A stretch of 64,000 bases of DNA from Massilia brevitalea (GTDB lineage: Bacteria; Pseudomonadota; Gammaproteobacteria; Burkholderiales; Burkholderiaceae_D): contig NZ_JAULSI010000002.1 of NCBI RefSeq assembly GCF_030711405.1, forward strand, positions 1-64,000. The letters are read 5' to 3'. The position numbers were made by a program, and so were the translations under genes. This document shows, piece by piece, positions 35,276 through 43,090 of this stretch (its first letter is position 1; the number at the start of each line of letters is the position of its first letter). Under the pieces are notes generated by a model. It ran no database searches. It saw nothing but the letters and a program-made list of their open reading frames with translations, and had not been told where the DNA came from.

Positions 35276-36193
35276 TCACGGCTGGCGCGGCCGGAACTGG
35301 ATGATCGCCTCACCCGCCGCTGTGGTCTTCGGCACCGGCCGGAACGCATGGCCATAGATCACCTCGAAGCTGAGCGGAATCTTGCCATCCGCCCCGCGCT
35401 GGGCCTCCAGCGCCGCCACCATCCTCCCCCAGGCCGCGCGTCCGACCAGCCCGCGCCGCCGCGTCGCCAGCGGATTCCCTCCAATCGCCCGCACATCCGC
35501 CAGCAGCGCCTCGACCGTCCCGTACGTCACGGTGATGCGCTCGACATCCATCACCGGCGTCGAGAATCCGGCTTCCACCAACTGGTCGCCGAAGTCGTGC
35601 ATGTCGACGAAGGGCAAGGTATGCGGCGTTTCGTCGACCGCGGCAAACGCCGTACGCAGCTCCTTGAAGGTATCCGGCCCGAAATTGGAAAACATCAGCA
35701 AGCCCTCGACCCGCAGCACGCGGCGCCACTCGGCAAACACCCGGTCCGGCTGGGGGTGCCAGTGCAGCGCCAGGTTCGACCACACCAGGTCGAGCGAGTT
35801 CGGGCCGAACGGCAAGGTGCCGAAATCGCCGCAAACGAGGTCGACGCCGGTCTTGGCCGGCATCAAACGGCTGAGCATGGAACCGAGCGAGCGCGGCGCC
35901 GGGGCCGGCGTGCCCGCCTGCGCCAGCATGCCAGGCGTGGCGTCGAGCCCGACGATGTGGGCAGCCGGCCAGGTTTTCTGCAAGGTGGCCAGGTCCGGCC
36001 CGGTGCCGCAGCCGGCGTCAAGCACGCGCTGGGGCACGATCTTCACCAGCGACAGGCGCTCGTGCATGCGGCTGGCGATCTCGCGGCGCAGGAAGTCGGC
36101 CGGCGCCACACGCGCCGGATCGGCGAACAGGACGCGCACGCGTTCCTGGTCGATCGGCGCGCTCATTTTCGACGGGGATTGGGGAGATGCCAT
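35276..36193 (-). CDS. bioC: Malonyl-[ACP] O-methyltransferase BioC-like
   Basis: Encodes 305 residues, a class I SAM methyltransferase: motif I VLDAGCGTGPDL near residue 60, motif II VGLDATPGML, and the BioC-type LVWSNLALHWHPQPDRVFAEWRRVL block near residue 135. BioC methylates malonyl-ACP so that fatty acid synthase can build the pimeloyl moiety of biotin. The start at 36193 has a weak ribosome site; the ATG nine codons in is an alternative. Divergent from comF, a common betaproteobacterial arrangement. Confidence 0.85.
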   Translation of the reverse strand: MASPQSPSKMSAPIDQERVRVLFADPARVAPADFLRREIASRMHERLSLVKIVPQRVLDAGCGTGPDLATLQKTWPAAHIVGLDATPGMLAQAGTPAPAPRSLGSMLSRLMPAKTGVDLVCGDFGTLPFGPNSLDLVWSNLALHWHPQPDRVFAEWRRVLRVEGLLMFSNFGPDTFKELRTAFAAVDETPHTLPFVDMHDFGDQLVEAGFSTPVMDVERITVTYGTVEALLADVRAIGGNPLATRRRGLVGRAAWGRMVAALEAQRGADGKIPLSFEVIYGHAFRPVPKTTAAGEAIIQFRPRQP

Positions 36194-36256
36194 GATTCTA
36201 TTGCGTTCAAATGAGATAATGGCGGGAGTGTACATGTTTGTAGGGAAGTCGAGCCG

Positions 36257-37015
36257 ATGACCGGGCGCCTGCCACTGTGGAGCTACCGCTGGCCGCGCGC
36301 CTTTGCCGCTGCGCTGGCCGATGCGCTGCTGCCCTGCTCGTGCGCGCTGTGCGGCGAAACGACGGCCACCGTCGTGTGCCTGCCCTGCCGGCAGGATCAC
36401 GCGACGCCGGGCGGCGTGCGCTGCCCCTGCTGCGCCAATCCGCTCGGCGCCCATGAGGGGGCTGGCCAGCGCTGCGCCGGCTGCATCGCCGAGGCGCCGT
36501 ATTTCGACGCCACGGTGGCCGCCGCCGATTACGCCGCGCCGCTCGATTCCCTGGTGCTGCGCCTGAAGTTCGGCGCCCAGCTGCCGCTCGCACCCTGGTT
36601 CGCCGCGCGCATGGTCGACGCCGTGCTGGCCCAGCCCGGCTGGCGCTTGCCCGACCTGCTGTGCCCGGTGCCGCTGGGGCCGCGCCGCCTGGTCGAGCGC
36701 GGTTTCAACCAGGCGCTGGAAATTGCCCGGCCGCTTAGCGCAGCGCTGGGCGTGCCCTTGCAGCCGCGGCTGCTGGTGCGAGCCATCGACACCGCCGCCC
36801 AGTCCGGCGTGGCGCCGAGCGAACGCGCGGGCAATATCCGCGGCGCCTTCGAGGTTGCGGACGATGCGCTGGGACGGATACAGGGCCGCCACGTGGGTGT
36901 CGTCGATGACGTCATGACCAGCGGCCACACATTGAATGAAATCGCGGCCACGCTGAAGCGGGCCGGCGCGGCGCGCGTGTCGAACCTGGTATTCGCACGC
37001 ACGCCTCCACACTGA
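36257..37015 (+). CDS. ComF family phosphoribosyltransferase-like protein
   Basis: Encodes 252 residues: an N-terminal zinc-finger region (CSCALCG, CLPC, CPCC, CAGC) and a C-terminal PRT fold ending with the PRPP loop VVDDVMTSGHTLNE. Family members (ComFC) support DNA uptake during natural transformation, and E. coli GntX is used in DNA-derived nutrition. trmL follows after 14 bases. Confidence 0.92.
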   Translation: MTGRLPLWSYRWPRAFAAALADALLPCSCALCGETTATVVCLPCRQDHATPGGVRCPCCANPLGAHEGAGQRCAGCIAEAPYFDATVAAADYAAPLDSLVLRLKFGAQLPLAPWFAARMVDAVLAQPGWRLPDLLCPVPLGPRRLVERGFNQALEIARPLSAALGVPLQPRLLVRAIDTAAQSGVAPSERAGNIRGAFEVADDALGRIQGRHVGVVDDVMTSGHTLNEIAATLKRAGAARVSNLVFARTPPH

Positions 37016-37029
37016 ATAAGGAGAAGGTC

Positions 37030-37500
37030 TTGTTCCACGTTGTATTGGTCGAACCCGAAATCCCGCCGAATACGGGCAACGTCATCCGCCTGTGCGCCAA
37101 CACCGGCGTGCAACTGCACCTGATCGAACCACTGGGCTTTCCGCTCGACGACGCCAAGATGCGCCGCGCCGGCCTCGATTACCACGACTACGCGACCATG
37201 AAGGTGCACAAGAACTGGGAAGCGTTCCTGGCCAACGCCCAGCCCGATCCTTCGCGCATGTTCGCCATGACCACGCACGGCTCCTCGCCGTTTGCCAAGG
37301 TGGACTTCAAGCCGGGCGACGTGTTCGTGTTCGGCGCCGAATCGCGCGGACTCGACCCGGCCCTGCGCGAAAGCTTCGCGCCCGCCCAGCGCATCCGCCT
37401 GCCGATGATGCCGGACAACCGCAGCCTGAACCTGTCGAATACGGTGGCGGTGGTGGTGTACGAAGCCTGGCGCCAGAACGGCTACGCCGGCGGCATGTAA
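37030..37500 (+). CDS. trmL: tRNA (cytidine(34)-2'-O)-methyltransferase TrmL
   Basis: Encodes 156 residues, a minimal SPOUT methyltransferase: MFHVVLVEPEIPPNTGNVIRL start, FGAESRGLD near residue 102 and the knot-forming MMPDNRSLNLSNTVAVVVYE at the end. It methylates the wobble ribose of tRNA-Leu isoacceptors. It begins with TTG at 37030; AAGGAGAAGG immediately upstream supports this non-ATG start. Confidence 0.95.
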   Translation: MFHVVLVEPEIPPNTGNVIRLCANTGVQLHLIEPLGFPLDDAKMRRAGLDYHDYATMKVHKNWEAFLANAQPDPSRMFAMTTHGSSPFAKVDFKPGDVFVFGAESRGLDPALRESFAPAQRIRLPMMPDNRSLNLSNTVAVVVYEAWRQNGYAGGM

Positions 37501-37519
37501 ACCTGGCCAGAAAACGGGA

Positions 37520-37539
37520 ATGGCGCCCGAAGGCGCCAT
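37520..37539 (-). terminator. Terminator of the PEP-CTERM gene
   Basis: ATGGCGCC / GGCGCCAT stem with a four-base loop between two convergent stops. On the minus strand it is followed by CCCGTTTT, a short T-tract, so it best serves the PEP-CTERM gene. Confidence 0.65.
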
Positions 37540-37565
37540 CCGATGACTGCTGCTGGCCTGGTCGA

Positions 37566-38138
37566 TCAGGCTTGCTTGCGGCGTGTCGCGGCCAGACCGG
37601 CCAAGGCCAGGCCGAACAATGCCAGCGATGCCGGTTCTGGCACCTCATGTTGCGCGGGCTGGTCCAACGCCAGGTCGTCAACCAGGAAGTGGTCGCCCAG
37701 GTCGAGTTTCAGGGTGTCGATCAGGCCGGATTTCGCGCCAAAACTGACGTATTCCACATTCTGGATTTCCTGGGTGATTGACCATACCAGCGCGCCGTCC
37801 TTGTACCCCTCAACCGTTCCTGCACGCACCTGGTTGTAAAGCCAGACTTTCGCGTAAAGACCATCGAAGGTGAAATCGCCACCGCCGACCTTGGTCACGA
37901 TGCCGGGACCGCCATAGTTATTCAGCAAAGCATAGCTGCCGCTATGCGCGCCAAGGGTCCAGTACATATCGACCAGGTTGATCCAGTCCAGGGTACGGTT
38001 GAAAGCGAAGCCCTGGTAGGTTTCCGCGTGCCCGTACTGTTGATTCGCCTGGCCTGGAATGTCGTCGAACGTCAAGAGCGCGGCGTTGGCGGTGGCGCCA
38101 AAGAACGACAACATAGCGGCGAGAGCAATTTTTTTCAT
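37566..38138 (-). CDS. PEP-CTERM sorting domain protein
   Basis: Encodes 190 residues from the ATG at 38138. Signal peptide (MKKIALAAMLSFFGATANA), a Gly/Tyr-rich beta domain of about 140 residues that I do not recognise, and a C-terminal PEP-CTERM signal: VPEPASLALFGLALAGLAA, then TRRKQA. Such proteins are processed by exosortase and displayed at the surface, often with exopolysaccharide and biofilm genes. No exosortase or polysaccharide locus is nearby. Confidence 0.92.
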   Translation of the reverse strand: MKKIALAAMLSFFGATANAALLTFDDIPGQANQQYGHAETYQGFAFNRTLDWINLVDMYWTLGAHSGSYALLNNYGGPGIVTKVGGGDFTFDGLYAKVWLYNQVRAGTVEGYKDGALVWSITQEIQNVEYVSFGAKSGLIDTLKLDLGDHFLVDDLALDQPAQHEVPEPASLALFGLALAGLAATRRKQA

Positions 38139-38298
38139 TTCTTCTTTCAGGTAAGAGTTATTTACCTGGCGAAGCAATTATTATTCCAGAGAACAGTTCC
38201 ATAGTAATCAGCGGCTTATATCGTCAAGAACGAAAATCCTTATCCATGTGTAAGGTTTCCCGACATGGGCAGCATGAGGCAAACAGGGCTGCACAGTC

Positions 38299-38336
38299 GA
38301 GCTCGTGTCCGAATGTCAGACCTGACCCCGGCTGTT
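38299..38336 (+). repeat. 38-bp repeat, copy 1 (upstream of the binding-protein/kinase pair)
   Basis: Runs from GAGCTCGTGTCC to CCCCGGCTGTT with core TCAGACCTGACCCC. It is the exact reverse complement of 41699-41736, so the two copies form perfect inverted repeats around a 3.4-kb segment. Confidence 0.88.
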
Positions 38337-38414
38337 CCACCGGCTGCTGCCTCATCCGTATGAGGCCATCAAACATTTACAGATTACAATAGCGGACCCT
38401 TTTTCCGGACTGCC

Positions 38415-39629
38415 ATGTCAATCTCGTCCACATCCCGTCCGAGCAAGTTGTTTGCTGCCCTGCTGGGCAGCGCCATGCTGATCGCACTCCTGTCGTTCTG
38501 CATCCGTGCCCAGGCCGCGCCGGCGCCGGTGCGCATCGGGCTCGACGCCTAATTCGGCCTCGACAACAGCACCTCGGCCCAGGCCGTGGAACTCGGCCTG
38601 GGCACCGCCATCGGCGAGATCAACCGCGCCGGCGGTGTGCTCGGCGGCCGGCCGCTGGAAATCGTCACCCGGGATCACCGCTCGATTCCCGCACGCGGCA
38701 TCCGCAACCTCGAGGAATTCGCGCGCACGCCCGACCTGGTCGCCGTGTTCGGCGGGCGCTTCAGCCCGGTGGTCATCGAACAATTGCCGACCCTGAAGGC
38801 GAGCAAGACCCTGTTCATGGCGGCCTGGTCCTCGGCCGACATGATCGTCGATAACGGCATGCGGCCGAACTACGTCTACCGCCTGTCGCTGCGCGACAGC
38901 CTGGCCATGCCCAAGCTGCTCGATACGGCGCGCAAGCGCGGGCTGCGCAAGGTCGGCCTGCTGCTGACGAATACGTCCTGGGGCCGCAGCAACCTGGCCG
39001 CAGCCGAGAAGTTCGTCGAAGCGAACAAGGATGTCCGCATCGTGCAGACCGCCTGGTACAACTGGCGCGACCAGACCCTGGTAGCGCGCTACAAGGCGCT
39101 GCGCGCTGCCGGCGCCCAGGCCATCGTGCTGGTCGCGAACGACGACGAGGCGGCGGTGCTGGTGCGCGAAGTGGCCGCCCTGCCGCCGGCCGAGCGCATG
39201 CCCATCCTCAGCCACTGGGGCGTGACCGGCGGCGAGTTCACGCGCCAGGCCGGCCCGGCCCTGCACCAGGTCGACTTTTCCGTGATCCAGACCTTTTCCT
39301 TCTTTAACGCCGACAAGAAACGGCTGGCGCGCTTCATGACCGCCCTGGCGGCGGTGTCGAAGATCCGCCGCATCGAGGACATCGACGGCCCGGTGGGCGT
39401 GGCCCATGCCTACGACATGATGCACATCCTGGCCAAGGCGATCGACCAGGCTGGCAGCACCGACCGCAAGGCCGTGCGCGACGCGCTGGAAAAAGTGCGC
39501 CGCCACGAAGGCCTGATCAAGACCTACGCCCCGCCCTTCTCGCCCACGCGCCATGAAGCGCTGGGCGAACGCGAACTCCTGATGGCGCGCTACCGGAAAG
39601 ACGGCGTGCTGGTGCCAACAAGCGATTGA
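38415..39629 (+). pseudogene. ABC-type periplasmic ligand-binding protein, interrupted by an in-frame TAA
   Basis: The frame from the ATG at 38415 gives a signal peptide (LLGSAMLIALLSFCIRAQA) and the start of the mature protein (APVRIGLDA), then a TAA at 38550-38552, and continues with FGLDNSTSAQAVELGLGTAI to the stop at 39629. The whole would be 404 residues, a branched-chain amino acid-type (Peripla_BP_6) binding protein. A single G-to-T change of GAA (Glu) to TAA would explain it. The GTG at 38586 could restart translation but without the export signal. Its stop overlaps the TTG start of the sensor kinase, so it was probably the ligand-binding partner of that kinase. A sequencing error is possible. 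Confidence 0.82.
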
Positions 39630-41719
39630 GCATGTGGACCTCGCTCCGGGCCGGCAGCCTCACGCGGCGCTTTGCGATTGCATCGGCAATCCTCACCGCG
39701 GTGGCCGTGCTGCTGGTGGCGGCCGCGTCGCTGTGGCTGGTCAATCGCCAGCACGCCGCCGCGGTGGAGCTGCTGCAACAGCGCGAAACCGCGTTCAACG
39801 CACGCACGGTCGGCAACACGCTGGCTACGCTGGCCTCGCGCATGAAGGACGTGGCCGACAGCCCGATCCTGGCCACCGGCCTGGTCGATAGCGCCGGCCG
39901 CGAAACCTACCTGGCGCCCTTCCTGAACAGCCTGCGCCAGATCAACGGCATCCCGGTGCAGGTGCTGTTTACCGATTTCGAAGGCAAGCCGATCGCGGGC
40001 AACGGGTTCGAGCGTTTCGATACCGAGCAGCTGGCCTGGCTGCGCACGCGTATCGACGCGGGCGAGGAAAGCGCGGCCATTTTCGACCGCCCCGGCGGCC
40101 CCGAACTGGTCGGCGTCAACCTGCTGCGCTATTCGCGCACGAACACGCCGGAAGGCGCCCTGGTCTACAAGATCCGGCTACAGGACCTGCGCCCGATTGC
40201 CTCGTCGGTGCTGGCCTGGCAAGCGCAGCCCGGCACCCATGCGGGCGAGGTGGCGGTGCCGGCGCCGGAGGCGTTCAGGCACCTCGGGCTGATGATGAAG
40301 ATCGACGTGTCCGACGTCGGCCAGCCGCTGGAAACGCCATGGACGCAGTACGGCCTGATCGGCGGCATGACGCTGGCGTTTGCCGTCATCGTGTTCCTGC
40401 TCGGCTCGCGCCTCTCGCTCGGCCTGACCCAGGACCTGCGCCGGCTGGAACAATTTGCCGGCAAGCTGGGCGAAGAAGGCATCGGCGCAGCGCGCGCCGA
40501 GCTGGCCGGCAGCAGCGAAACCATCACCCTGGCGCGCTCGATCAACCGCATGCTCGACGGCCTGCAGCGGCAACAGGAACGCCTGGAGCGCGAGCACCAG
40601 CGCAAGGATGAATTCCTGGCCATGCTGGCCCACGAGCTGCGCAACCCGCTGGCGCCGATCAGCAGCGCGGCCCAGCTGCTGCGCGTGCTGTTTGCCGACG
40701 TCCCGCGCATCAAGGAAGTCAGCGGCGTGATCAGCCGCCAGGTCGCGCACATGACGCACCTGGTCGACGATCTGCTGGACGTCTCGCGCGTCACGCGCGG
40801 CCTGGTGACCATCAACCAGACCACGGTGGAACTGGGCGCGGTGCTGCGCGAAGCGGCCGAGCAGATCAAGCCCGTGATCGACGCACGCAGGCACAGCCTG
40901 ACGCTGGAAATCGCGCCCGAAGCGCTGCCGGTGTGCGGCGACCGCACCCGCCTGGTCCAGGTGGCGGCCAACCTGCTGAACAACGCCGCCAAGTACACGC
41001 CCGACGCCGGCGAACTGCACGTGTCCCTGGCGCGCCAGGACGGCATGGCGGTCTTGCAGGTGCGCGACAACGGCATCGGCATCGGCGCCGATCTGCTGCC
41101 GGTGGTGTTCGATCTGTTCACCCAGGCCGAGCGCACGCCGGACCGCGCCCAGGGTGGGCTCGGGCTGGGACTGGCGCTGGTGAAAAAGCTGGTCGAGCTG
41201 CATGGCGGCGCGGTCGAGGTGTCCAGCGCGGGACAGGGCCAGGGCAGCACCTTCACGGTGCGCCTGCCGCTGCTGGCGGCGTCCGCGGGCGCAGCGGCAG
41301 CGCCGGCCGCCGCCGCTGTCCCGGCTTCCCTCGGCACCCTGCGCATCCTGGTGGTCGACGACAACGTCGACGCCGCGCAGACGCTGGGCATGCTGCTGGA
41401 AACCGCCGGGCACGCGGTGACGGTCGAGCATTCGGCGCAGGCGGCGCTGGCGCGGGCCGGCGAGGGGCGATTCGACATCGTCCTGCTCGACATCGGGCTG
41501 CCCGACATTAGCGGGCACGAGCTGGCCAGCGTCCTGCGGCAATTGCCGAACTGCGCCGGCTGCGCGCTGGTGGCGGTGAGCGGTTACGGCCAGGAGCAGG
41601 ACCGCCGCCTGTCGCGCGAAGCCGGCTTCGATGCCCACCTGGTCAAGCCGGTGCCGCCGGACCTGCTGGCCGAGACCATTGCGCGCGTGGCAAATGCAAA
41701 CAGCCGGGGTCAGGTCTGA
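39626..41719 (+). CDS. Membrane-bound hybrid histidine kinase
   Basis: Encodes 697 residues. Membrane helix (about 20-42), periplasmic sensor domain (about 43-245), second helix (about 248-268), HAMP-like linker, HisKA with His336 (LAHELRNPLAPI), HATPase (DNGIGIG, GGLGLGLALV) and a C-terminal receiver with Asp622 (LLDIGLPDI). The TTG at 39626 overlaps the preceding stop (TTGA); the ATG at 39632 is equally possible. The final codons and stop lie inside a 38-bp repeat (41699-41736), so the C-terminus was redrawn by the repeat. Kinase core resembles that at 23309. Confidence 0.92.
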   Translation: MSMWTSLRAGSLTRRFAIASAILTAVAVLLVAAASLWLVNRQHAAAVELLQQRETAFNARTVGNTLATLASRMKDVADSPILATGLVDSAGRETYLAPFLNSLRQINGIPVQVLFTDFEGKPIAGNGFERFDTEQLAWLRTRIDAGEESAAIFDRPGGPELVGVNLLRYSRTNTPEGALVYKIRLQDLRPIASSVLAWQAQPGTHAGEVAVPAPEAFRHLGLMMKIDVSDVGQPLETPWTQYGLIGGMTLAFAVIVFLLGSRLSLGLTQDLRRLEQFAGKLGEEGIGAARAELAGSSETITLARSINRMLDGLQRQQERLEREHQRKDEFLAMLAHELRNPLAPISSAAQLLRVLFADVPRIKEVSGVISRQVAHMTHLVDDLLDVSRVTRGLVTINQTTVELGAVLREAAEQIKPVIDARRHSLTLEIAPEALPVCGDRTRLVQVAANLLNNAAKYTPDAGELHVSLARQDGMAVLQVRDNGIGIGADLLPVVFDLFTQAERTPDRAQGGLGLGLALVKKLVELHGGAVEVSSAGQGQGSTFTVRLPLLAASAGAAAAPAAAAVPASLGTLRILVVDDNVDAAQTLGMLLETAGHAVTVEHSAQAALARAGEGRFDIVLLDIGLPDISGHELASVLRQLPNCAGCALVAVSGYGQEQDRRLSREAGFDAHLVKPVPPDLLAETIARVANANSRGQV

Positions 41720-41736
41720 CATTCGGACACGAGCTC
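41699..41736 (-). repeat. 38-bp repeat, copy 2 (end of the kinase gene)
   Basis: Exact reverse complement of 38299-38336. It supplies the last six codons and the TGA of the kinase gene. Confidence 0.88.
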
Positions 41737-41794
41737 TGCATTAAGCAGGGATTCGCCCGGCGTTTCGTGACCGGCTTCGTATTGACGGCTGAGG

Positions 41795-41828
41795 CCGTGT
41801 CTGAATGTCAGACCTGACCCCCGCTGTT
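41795..41828 (+). repeat. 38-bp repeat, copy 3 (partial, diverged)
   Basis: CCGTGTCTGAATGTCAGACCTG onward matches the family except for a few changes and a shorter left end (34 bases). It is inverted relative to copy 2, 58 bases away, so the transcript end of the kinase could fold into a long hairpin. It reaches into the stop region of the convergent hydrolase at 41827. Confidence 0.8.
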
Positions 41829-42585
41829 AATCCTGGAGCGAGGGAAGGTAAGCTGGCATCTCGGAAATCGTGTTGTGCCCTGCCCCGCCGATCACGGTCA
41901 TGGTTGCCACGCCACGTGGAAAGCGTGCCAGCAATTGCCGCGTACTGCTCGCCGGGATGATCTCGTCGTGTTCGGCCGCCAGCAGCCGGGTCGGCGCCGT
42001 CACGCGCGGTGCGTAGCGCCAGGATTTATACTTGTCCCTGAGCAGCCAGCGCACCGGAAAATACGCGAAATGCGCGGCGGCGATCTCCTGCAGGCTGTCA
42101 TAGGGCGTTACCAGAATGAGTTTTTTCACCGGGCGCCGGCTCGCCACCTGTACCGCGATGCCGCTTCCCAGGCTGCGGCCGATCACCGTTACCTCGCCGT
42201 GCTCCGCCACGACGCGGTCGAACAGCGCCAGCGCGTCCGCCACATTTGCCTTTTCGCTCGGTTTACCCGTGCTGCCCAGGTAAGCGCGGTAATGCAGCAG
42301 GTACAGCGCCTGCTTCGGGAAGGCCTTGTCCAGCAGGGGCAGGCTCGTCGTCACATCCTCGGCATTGCCGCCGAGGTAGATGACGGCGCCTGGTCCTGGC
42401 AGGGGGCGTTCCGAGACCTTGAGGACGGCGCCGGGAACATCGAGCGTCGATGTCCGTGGCGCCTGGAGCATCGGCGTCGCGGGAGGATAGTAGATGTAGG
42501 AACGCTGCATGAGAAACAGCGCCAGGCAGGCTGCTGCGTAGCTGCCCAGGGCAATCAGCAAGACGATGCCGAGCATTCTCTGCAT
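41827..42585 (-). CDS. Alpha/beta hydrolase, membrane-anchored (BEM46/ABHD13-like)
   Basis: Encodes 252 residues: one N-terminal helix (about 4-26), then RSYIYYPPATP, YLGGNAED as oxyanion region, HYRAYLGSTGKPSE, nucleophile Ser in IGRSLGSGIAV, Asp in AAEHDEIIPA and His in GGAGHNTI. The order matches serine hydrolases of the BEM46 type; substrate unknown. Lies 17 bases upstream of nothing obvious in an operon; rfaE2 precedes it on the same strand by 16 bases. Confidence 0.85.
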   Translation of the reverse strand: MQRMLGIVLLIALGSYAAACLALFLMQRSYIYYPPATPMLQAPRTSTLDVPGAVLKVSERPLPGPGAVIYLGGNAEDVTTSLPLLDKAFPKQALYLLHYRAYLGSTGKPSEKANVADALALFDRVVAEHGEVTVIGRSLGSGIAVQVASRRPVKKLILVTPYDSLQEIAAAHFAYFPVRWLLRDKYKSWRYAPRVTAPTRLLAAEHDEIIPASSTRQLLARFPRGVATMTVIGGAGHNTISEMPAYLPSLQD

Positions 42586-42601
42586 GCGATCCGGGGCGCC
42601 G

Positions 42602-43078
42602 TCAGCCCGCCCTGACCTTGGTCAGCAGCTTGGTCGTCGACCGGTCATGCTCGAAATCGATCGCCACCGCCTGCCCGCCATACGCCAGCACCGCCTGCCC
42701 TTCCGGGATCGCGCTCATCACGTAGTCGCCGCCCTTGGCGTAAATCTCCGGCTGCGCTTCGAGCACCGTCTCCAGCGCCGTGTCTTCGTCGAATTCCACC
42801 ACCAGGCTCACCGATTCCAGCGCCGCCAGTACCGCCATCCGGTCGTGCAGGGTATTCAGCGGCCGGTCGTCCCCCTTGCCCAGGCGCTTGACCGAGGCAT
42901 CGGTATTCGCCGCCACGACGAGAGACGCCCCCAGCTCGCGCGCCTGCGCCAGGTAGGTCACATGCCCGCGGTGCAGGATGTCGAATACGCCGTTGGTGAG
43001 GACGACAGGTTTCGGCAGCGTGGCCACGCGCGCCTTGAGCTCGGCGCGCGAGCAGATCTTGTTTTCAAAATTCGGCAT
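42602..43078 (-). CDS. rfaE2: D-glycero-beta-D-manno-heptose 1-phosphate adenylyltransferase
   Basis: Encodes 158 residues, a nucleotidyltransferase with the HxGH site in TNGVFDILHRGHVTYL and a downstream DDRPLNTLHDRMAVLAAL block. It equals the C-terminal half of bifunctional HldE and makes ADP-heptose for the LPS inner core. The ATG at 43078 is preferred to one at 43087. The gene encoding the heptokinase half is not here. It follows the PilU-like ATPase by 12 bases. Confidence 0.93.
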   Translation of the reverse strand: MPNFENKICSRAELKARVATLPKPVVLTNGVFDILHRGHVTYLAQARELGASLVVAANTDASVKRLGKGDDRPLNTLHDRMAVLAALESVSLVVEFDEDTALETVLEAQPEIYAKGGDYVMSAIPEGQAVLAYGGQAVAIDFEHDRSTTKLLTKVRAG

Positions 43079-43090
43079 AAGGTTCACAGA

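Noticed and set aside
38550..38552. Readthrough or recoding of the TAA in the binding-protein gene
   Set aside because: TAA is not a selenocysteine or pyrrolysine codon and no recoding element is visible; nonsense mutation or sequencing error is simpler.
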